Assembly (NCBI RefSeq): GCF_047495875.1
Contig: NC_092474.1
Location: 16,095,851 to 16,159,850 of the forward strand
Length of the DNA stretch: 64,000 nucleotides
Direction: 5' to 3'
Source: Pithys albifrons albifrons
Lineage: Eukaryota > Chordata > Aves > Passeriformes > Thamnophilidae
The position numbers and the translations under genes are program-made. Of the stretch, positions 56,701 to 64,000 are shown piece after piece. Within the stretch, counting starts at the first letter, position 1. The number at the start of each line of letters is the position of its first letter. A model generated the notes under the pieces. It searched no databases. It saw nothing but the letters and a program-made list of their open reading frames with translations, and was not told the DNA's origin.

Positions 56701-59700
56701 GTGCCGTTTTTCAGCCCTCAATTCCAGACGGATGAAGACTCCTCACAGGGAAGAGGCTCCCAGGACAGAAAGCGATTGTTCCATTTCTAGGGTTAATCGG
56801 GCTCCATCATTGGCACCTGATAGCCCAAGGTTGCCTCCTATACCCTGGGCGCAAAGCTCGACCATGCGTGCTACGTGAGGGTCCGGGAAATTGCCGTTTC
56901 TCATTCCAGAATTCCAGACCGATGAAGATTCCTCCCTGGGAAAAGGTGTCAGGACAGAAAGCGATTGTTCCTTTTCTAGGGTTAATGGGGCTCCATCATT
57001 GACACCTGAGAGCCCAAGGCTGCAACCTTTTCCCTGAGCGCAAAGCTCGACGGTGCGTGCCACTTGCGGGTCCAGGAATGTGCTGTTTCTCATCCCAGAA
57101 TTCGAGGCCGATGAAGATTTCTCCCAGGGAAAAGGTGCCAGGACAGAAAGCAATTGTGCATTTTCTAGGGTTAATGGGGCCCCAAAATTGACACCTGAGA
57201 GCCCAAGGCTGCCACCTTTTCCCTGGGCGCAAAGCTCGACGGAGCGTTCCACGTGCGGGTCCGGGAAAGTGCCATTTTTCAGCCCAGAATTCCAGACCTA
57301 TGAAGATTCCTCAGAGGAAAAATGTACCAGGAGACAAAGCCATTGTGTATTTTGTAATGCTAATTGGGCCCCATCATTGGCACCTGAGAGCCCAAGGCTG
57401 CAACCTTTTCCCTGGGTGCAAAGCTCGACGGTGCATACCCTGTGTGGGTCTGGGAAAGGGCCGTTTTTCAGCCCAGAATTCCAGACGGAAGTCGATTCCT
57501 CTCTGGGAAAAGGTGTCAGGACAGAAAGCCATTGTGCATTTTGTAGGGGTAATGGGGCCCCAAAATTGGCAGCTGAGAGCCCAAGGCTGCCACCTTTTCC
57601 GTGGGCGCAAATGTCGACGGCGCGTGCCACTTGCAAGTCCAGGAATGTGCCGTTTCTCATCCCAGAATTCCAGGCCAGCGAAGATTTCTCCCTGGGAAAA
57701 GGTGCCAGGACAGAAAGCGATTGTGCCTTTTCTAGGGTTAATGGGGCCCCAAAATTAGCAGCTGAGGGCCTAGGACTGCCACCTTTTGCCTGGGCGCAAA
57801 GCTCGACGGTGCGTGCCACATGCGTGTAAGGGAAAGAAGCGTTTTCAGCCCAGAGTTCCAGACCAATGAAGATTCCTCCCAGGGAAAAGGTGCCAGGACA
57901 GAAAGCGATTGTTATTTATCTAGTGTTAACGGGGACCCATCATTGGCACCTGAGAGCCCAAGGCTGCCACCTCTACCCTGGGCGCAAAGCTAGATGGTGC
58001 CTGCCACGTGCAGGTCAGAGAAAGACCTTTGTTCAGCCCAGGATTCCAGACGGATGATGTCTCCTCCCAGGGAAAAGGCTCCCAGGACAGAAAGCGATTG
58101 TTCCATTTCTAGTGTTAATGGGGGCCCGTCATTGGCATCTGAGAGCCAGAGGTTGCCTCCTTTTCCCTGGGCGCAAAGCATGACAGTGCGTGCCACGTGC
58201 TGGTCCCAGAAAGTACCATTTTACAGCCCAGAATTCCAGACCAATGAAGACTCCTCTCAGGGAAAAGGTGCCAGGACAGAGAGCCATTGTGCTTTTTGTA
58301 AAGGTAATGGGGCCCCATCATTGGCACCTGAGAGCCCAAGACTGCCACCTTTTCCCTGAACGGAAAAGCTCGATGGTGCGTTCCACTTGCTGGTCCAGGA
58401 AAGTTCTGATTCTCAGACCAGAATTCCAAACCGATGAAGATTCCTCCCTGGGAAAAGGTGCCAGGACAGAAAGCCATTGTGCCTTTTGTAGGGGTAATGG
58501 GGCACCATCATTGGCACCTGAGAGCCCAAGGCTGCCCCCTTTTCCCTGGGCACAAAGCTCGACGGTGTGTACCTTGTGCGGGTTTGGGGCAGTGCCATTT
58601 TTGAACCCAGATTTCCAGACGGACGAAGATTTCTCCCTGGGAAAAGGTTCCAGGACAGAAAGCAAGTGTTATTTTTCTAGTGTTAACGGGGCCCCATCAT
58701 TGGCACCTGAGAGCCCAAGGCTGCCACCTTTTCCCTGGGCGCAAAGCTAGATGGTGCCTGCCATGTGCAGGTCAGAGAAAGTGCTTTGTTCAGCCCAGGA
58801 TTCCAGACGGATGACGACTCCTCCCACGAAAAGGGCTCTCAGGACAGAAAGCGATTGTTCCATTTCTAGTGTTAATGGGGGCCCGTCATTGGCATCTGAG
58901 AGCCAGAGGTTGCCTCCTTTTCCCTGGGCGCAAAGCACGACAGTGCGTGCCACGTGCTGGTCCCAGAAAGTGCCATTTTACAGCCCAGAATTCCAGACCA
59001 ATGAAGACTCCTCCCAGGGAAAAGGTGCCAGGACAGAAAGCCATTGTGCTTTTTGTAAAGGTAATGGGGCCCCATCATTGGCACCTGAGAGCCCAAGGCT
59101 GCCCCCTTTTCCCTGGGCGCAAAGCTCGACGGTGTCTACCTTGTGCGGGTTTGGGGCAGTGCCATTTTTGAACCCAGATTTCCAGACAGACGAAGATTCC
59201 TCCCTGGGAAAAGGTGCCAGAACAGAAAGCAAGTGTTATTTTTCTAGTGTTAACGGGGCCCCATCATTGGCACCTGAGAGCCCAAGGCTGCCACCTTTTC
59301 CCTGGGCGCAAAGCTCAACGGTGTGTACCTTGTGCGGGTTTGGGGCAGTGTCATTTTTGAACCCAGATTTCCAGACCAATGAAGATTCCACCCTGGGAAA
59401 AGGTGCCAGGACAGAAAGCAAGTGTTATTTTTCTAGTGTTAACGGGGCCCCATCATTGGCACCTGAGAGCCCAAGGCTGCCACCTTTTCCCTGGGCGCAA
59501 AGCTAGATGGTGCCTGCCATGTGCAGGTCAGAGAAAGTGCTTTGTTCAGCCCAGGATTCCAGACGGATGACGACTCCTCCCACGAAAAGGGCTCTCAGGA
59601 CAGAAAGCGATTGTTCCATTTCTAGTGTTAATGGGGGCCCGTCATTGGCATCTGAGAGCCAGAGGTTGCCTCCTTTTCCCTGGGCGCAAAGCACGACAGT

Positions 59701-62700
59701 GCGTGCCACGTGCTGGTCCCAGAAAGTGCCATTTTACAGCCCAGAATTCCAGACCAATGAAGACTCCTCCCAGGGAAAAGGTGCCAGGACAGAAAGCCAT
59801 TGTGCTTTTTGTAAAGGTAATGGGGCCCCATCATTGGCACCTGAGAGCCCAAGGCTGCCCCCTTTTCCCTGGGCGCAAAGCTCGACGGTGTCTACCTTGT
59901 GCGGGTTTGGGGCAGTGCCATTTTTGAACCCAGATTTCCAGACGGACGAAGATTCCTCCCTGGGAAAAGGTGCCAGAACAGAAAGCAAGTGTTATTTTTC
60001 TAGTGTTAACGGGGCCCCATCATTGGCACCTGAGAGCCCAAGGCTGCCACCTTTTCCCTGGGCGCAAAGCTCAACGGTGTGTACCTTGTGCGGGTTTGGG
60101 GCAGTGTCATTTTTGAACCCAGATTTCCAGACGGACGAAGATTCCACCCTGGGAAAAGGTGCCAGGACAGAAAGCAAGTGTTATTTTTCTAGTGTTAACG
60201 GGGCCCCATCATTGGCACCTGAGAGGCCAAGGCTGCCACCTTTTGCCTGGGCGCAAATATCGACGGTGCGTGCCACTTGCGGGTCCGGGACAGTGCCATT
60301 TTTCAGCCCAGAATTCCAGACGGACGAAGACACCTCCCAGGGAAAAGGTGCCAGGTCAGAAATCGAATTGTCCTTTTCTAGGGTCAATGGTGCCCCATCA
60401 TTGGCACCTGAGAGTTCAAGGCTGCCACCTTTTCTGTGGGCGCAAACATCAACGGCGCGTACCATTTTCTTGTCCGGGAAAGTGCCGTTTTTCAGCCCTC
60501 AATTCCAGACAGATGAAGACTCCTCAGAGGGAAGAGGCTCCCAGGACAGAAAGCGACTGTTCCATTTCTAGGGTTAATCGGGCCCCATCATTGGCACCTG
60601 AGAGCCCAAGGTTGCCTCCTATATCCTGGGCGCAAAGTTCGACCATGCGTGCTACGTGAGGGTCCGGGATATTGCCGTTTCTCATTCCAGAATTCCAAAC
60701 CGATGAAGATTCCTCCCTGGGAAAAGGTGTCAGGACAGAAAGCGATTGTTCCTTTTCTAGGAGTAATGGGGCTCCATCATTGACACCTGAGAGCCGAAGG
60801 CTGCAACCTTTTCCCTGAGCGCAAAGCTCGACGGTGCGTGCCACTTGCGGGTCCAGGAATGTGCTGTTTCTCATCCCAGAATTCGAGGCCGATGAAGATT
60901 TCTCCCAGGGAAAAGGTGCCAGGACAGAAAGCGATTGTGCCTTTTCTAGGGTTAATGGGGGCCCGTCATTGGCATCTGAGAGCCAAAGGCTGCAACCTTT
61001 TCCCTGAACGCAAAGCTCAACGGTGCGTGCCACTTGCGGGTCCAGGAAAGTGCCGATTCTCAGACCAGAATTCGAGACCTATGAAGATTCCTCCCTGGGA
61101 AAAGGTGCCAGTACAGGAAGCCCATGTGCCTTTTGTAGGGGTAATGGGGCACCATCATTGGCAGCTGAGAGCCCAAGGCTGCCCCCTTTTCCCTGGGCGC
61201 AAAGCTCGACGGTGTGTACCTTGTGTGGGTTTGGGGCAGTGCCATTTTTGAACCCAGATTTCCAGACGGACGAAGATTCCTCCCTGGGAAAAGGTGCCAG
61301 GACAGAAAGGAAGTGTTATTTTTCTAGTGTTAACGAGGACCCATCATTGGCACCTGAGAGCCCAAGGCTGCCACCTTTTCCCTGGGCACAAATGTCGACG
61401 GCGCGTGCCACTTGCAAGTCCAGGAATGTTCTGTTTCTCATCCCAGAATTCCAGGCCAGCGAAGATTTCTCCCTGGGAAAAGGTGCCAGGACAGAAAGCG
61501 ATTGTGCCTTTTCTAGGGTTAATGGGGCCCCAAAATTAGCAGCTGAGAGCCTAGGACTGCCACCTTTTGCCTGGGCGCAAAGCTCGACGGTGCGTGCCAC
61601 ATGCGGGTAAGGGAAAGAGGCGTTTCCAGCCCAGAGTTCCAGACCAATGAAGATTCCTCCCAGGGAAAAGGTGCCAGGACAGAAAGCGATTGTTATTTAT
61701 CTAGTGTTAACGGGGACCCATCATTGGCACCTGAGAGCTCAAGGCTGCCACCTCTACCCTGGGCGCAAAGCTAGATGGTGCCTGCCACGTGCAGGTCAGA
61801 GAAAGACCTTTGTTCAGCCCAGGATTCCAGACGGATGATGTCTCCTCCCAGGGAAAAGGCTCCCAGGACAGAAAGCGATTGTTCCATTTCTAGTGTTAAT
61901 GGGGGCCCGTCATTGGCATCTGAGAGCCAGAGGTTGCCTCCTTTTCCCTGGGCGCAAAGCACGACAGTGCGTGCCACGTGCTGGTCCCAGAAAGTGCCAT
62001 TTTACAGCCCAGAATTCCAGACCAATGAAGACTCCTCCCAGGGAAAAGGCGTCAGGACAGAAAGCCATTGTGCTTTTTGTAAAGGTAATGGGGTCCCATC
62101 ATTGGCACCTGAGAGCCCAAGACTGCCACCTTTCCCATGGACGCAAAGCTCGATGGTGCGTTACACTTGGGGGTCTAGGAAAGTGCCGATTCTCAGACCA
62201 GAATTCCAAACGGATGAAGATTCCTCCCTGGGAAAAGGTGCCAGGACAGAAAGCCATTGTGCCTTTTCTAGGGTTAATGGGGCCCCAAAATTGACACCTG
62301 AGAGCCCAAGGCTGCCACCTTTTGCCTGGGCGCAAAGCTCGACGGAGCGTTCCACGTGCGGGTCCGGGAAAGTGCCATTTTTCAGCCCAGAATTCCAGAC
62401 CTATGAAGATTCCTCAGAGGGAAAAGGTACCAGGAGACAAAGCCATTGTGTATTTTGTAATGCTAATTGGGCCCCATCATTGGCACCTGAGAGCCCAAGG
62501 CTGCCACCTTTTCCCTGGGTGCAAAGCTCGACGGTGCATACCCTGTGCGGGTCTGGGAAAGGGCCGTTTTTCAGCCCAGAATTCCAGACGGAAGTCGATT
62601 CCTCTCTGGGAAAAGGTGTCAGGACAGAAAGCCATTGTGCCTTTTCTAGGGGTAATGGGACCCCATCTTTGGCACCTGAGAGCCCAAGGCTGCCACCTTT

Positions 62701-64000
62701 TCCCTGGGCACAAACGTCGACGGCGCATGCCACTTGCAAGTCCAGGAATGTGCCGTTTCTCATGCCAGAATTCCAGGCCAGCGAAGATTTCTCCCTGGGA
62801 AAAGGTGCCAGGACAGAAAGCGATTGTGCCTTTTCTAGGGTTAATGGGGCCCCAAAATTGGCAGCTGAGAGCCCAGGGCTGCCACCTTTTCCCTGGGCGC
62901 AAAGCTCGATGGTGCGTGCCACATGCGGGTAAGGGAAAGAGCAGTTTTCAGCCTAGAATTCAAGACCAATGAAGATTCCTCCCAGGGAAAAGGTGCCAGG
63001 AGAGAAAGCGATTGTGCCTTTTCTAGGGTTAATGGGGCCCCATGATTGGCACCTGAGGGCCCAAGGCTGCCACCTTGTGCCTGGGCACAAAGCTCGACGG
63101 TGCGTTCCACTTGCAGGTCCGGGGAAATACCGTTGTTCAGTCCAGAATTCCAGACGGACGAAAATTCCTCCCTGGGAAAAAGTGCCAGGACAGTAAGCGA
63201 TTGTTATTTATCTAGTGTTAACGAGGACCCATCATTGGCACCTGAGAGCCCAAGGCTGTCACCTCTTCCCTGGGCGCAAAGCTAGATGGTGCCTGCCACG
63301 TGCAGGTCAGAGAAAGTGCTTTGTTCAGCCCAGGATACCAGACGGATGACGACTCCTCCCAGGGAAAGGGTTCCCAGGACAGAAAGCGATTGTTCCATTT
63401 CTAGTGTTAATGGGGGCCCGTCATTGGCATCTGAGAGCCAGAGGTTGCCTCCTTTTCCCTGGGCGCAAAGCACGACAGTGCGTGACACGTGCTGGTCCCA
63501 GAAAGTGCCATTTTTCAGCCCAGAATTCCATACCAATGAAGACTCCTCCCAGGGAAAAGGTGCCAGGACAGAAAGCCATTGTGCTTTTTGTAAAGGTAAT
63601 GGGGCCCCATCATTGGCACCTGAGAGCCCAATACTGCCCCCTTTTCCCTGGACGCAAAGCTCGATGGTGCGTTCCAGTTGCGGGTCTAGGAAAGTGCCGA
63701 TTCTCATACCAGAATTCCAAACCGATGAAGATTCCTCCCTGGGAAAAGGTACCAGGACAGAAAGACATTGTGCCTTTTGTAAGGGTAATGGGGCCCCAAA
63801 ATTGGCACCTGAGAGCCCAAGGCTGCCATCTTTTGCCTGGGCGCAAATGTCGAATGCACGTGCCACTTGCGGGTCCAGGGAAGTGCCATTTTTCAGCCCA
63901 GAATTCCAGACGGACGAAGACACTACCCAGGGAAAAGGTGCCAGGTCAGAAATCGAATTGTCCTTTTCTAGGGTCAATGGTGTCCCATCATTGGCACCTG
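53792..64000 (+). repeat. 189-bp satellite, block 4 (+ orientation, about 54 monomers, continues beyond window)
   Basis: GAATTC at 53885 and at 63901 are 10,016 bp apart, which is 53 x 189 minus 1. The register is therefore almost perfect over 10 kb despite many substitutions. The block carries the same monomer types as block 3, including the CACCATCTAGC marker as its reverse complement, and ends at the window edge inside a monomer. ORFs such as 61775-62932 are by-products of the open period. Confidence 0.97.
58751..60262 (+). repeat. Tandem higher-order repeat, 2 x 756 bp, nearly identical
   Basis: 58751-59506 and 59507-60262 are in-register copies 756 bp (4 monomers) apart. I see only about four base differences: one at 59185 (A against G at 59941) and three around 59374-59378 against 60130-60134. 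This is the youngest-looking duplication in the window. Shared private variants include CCTGCCATGTGCAGG and CCTCCCACGAAAAGGGC. Confidence 0.92.

Noticed and set aside
128..64000. Interspersed conserved repeats reminiscent of a CRISPR array
   Set aside because: The whole 189-bp unit repeats with graded divergence. There are no short identical repeats separated by unrelated spacers, and the context is eukaryotic.

Overview
The window is vertebrate nuclear DNA, most likely from a bird or other sauropsid. That guess rests on the kind of sequence (a long 189-bp satellite carrying a class I-type endogenous retroelement), not on a species-diagnostic gene, so it is weak. I found no conventional host gene, tRNA, rRNA or CRISPR array. 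About 89% of the window is one tandem satellite family of roughly 300 monomers. Most of the rest is one LTR element.

Layout: 1-127 is non-satellite flank, so the left edge of the array is in view. 128-5159 is satellite in + orientation, with a diverged patch at about 3730-5157. 5158-31270 is the same satellite inverted (about 138 monomers). 31281-46699 is satellite in + orientation again. 46700-53787 is a 7,088-bp LTR retroelement in + orientation, bounded by the 4-bp duplication GACA. 53788-64000 is satellite in + orientation, running off the end. The two orientation switches (about 5158 and 31265-31283) are sharp, and both show short shared or copied sequence at the join.

Monomer numbering used throughout: position 1 is the first C of CCCAGAATTC, so GAATTC is 5-10 and the + consensus is 189 bp. 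Landmarks are a 15-bp inverted repeat (30-44 with 120-134), an 8-bp pair (40-47 with 96-103) and the palindrome ATGGGGCCCCAT (81-92). Because 189 is divisible by 3, two frames on each strand stay open across many monomers. This produces dozens of long overlapping ORFs (up to 530 codons), which I treat as by-products of the period. Higher-order structure includes repeated 4-monomer (756-bp) units, a 6-monomer duplication, a mosaic duplicated block at 26-29 kb and a pair of segments about 9.98 kb apart.

The retroelement has two 582-bp LTRs differing at 6 positions, a tRNA-Lys-like primer site, a polypurine tract, and one intact 956-codon ORF. The ORF starts like a retroviral Gag matrix protein, then becomes a long Ala/Ser/Pro/Gly/Glu/Lys-rich sequence with an internal in-frame duplication. 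I see no protease, reverse transcriptase, integrase or envelope. A paralogous satellite segment at 36713 keeps the unoccupied form of the insertion site. The single-ORF element and the inverted, mosaic satellite around it are the main points of interest.
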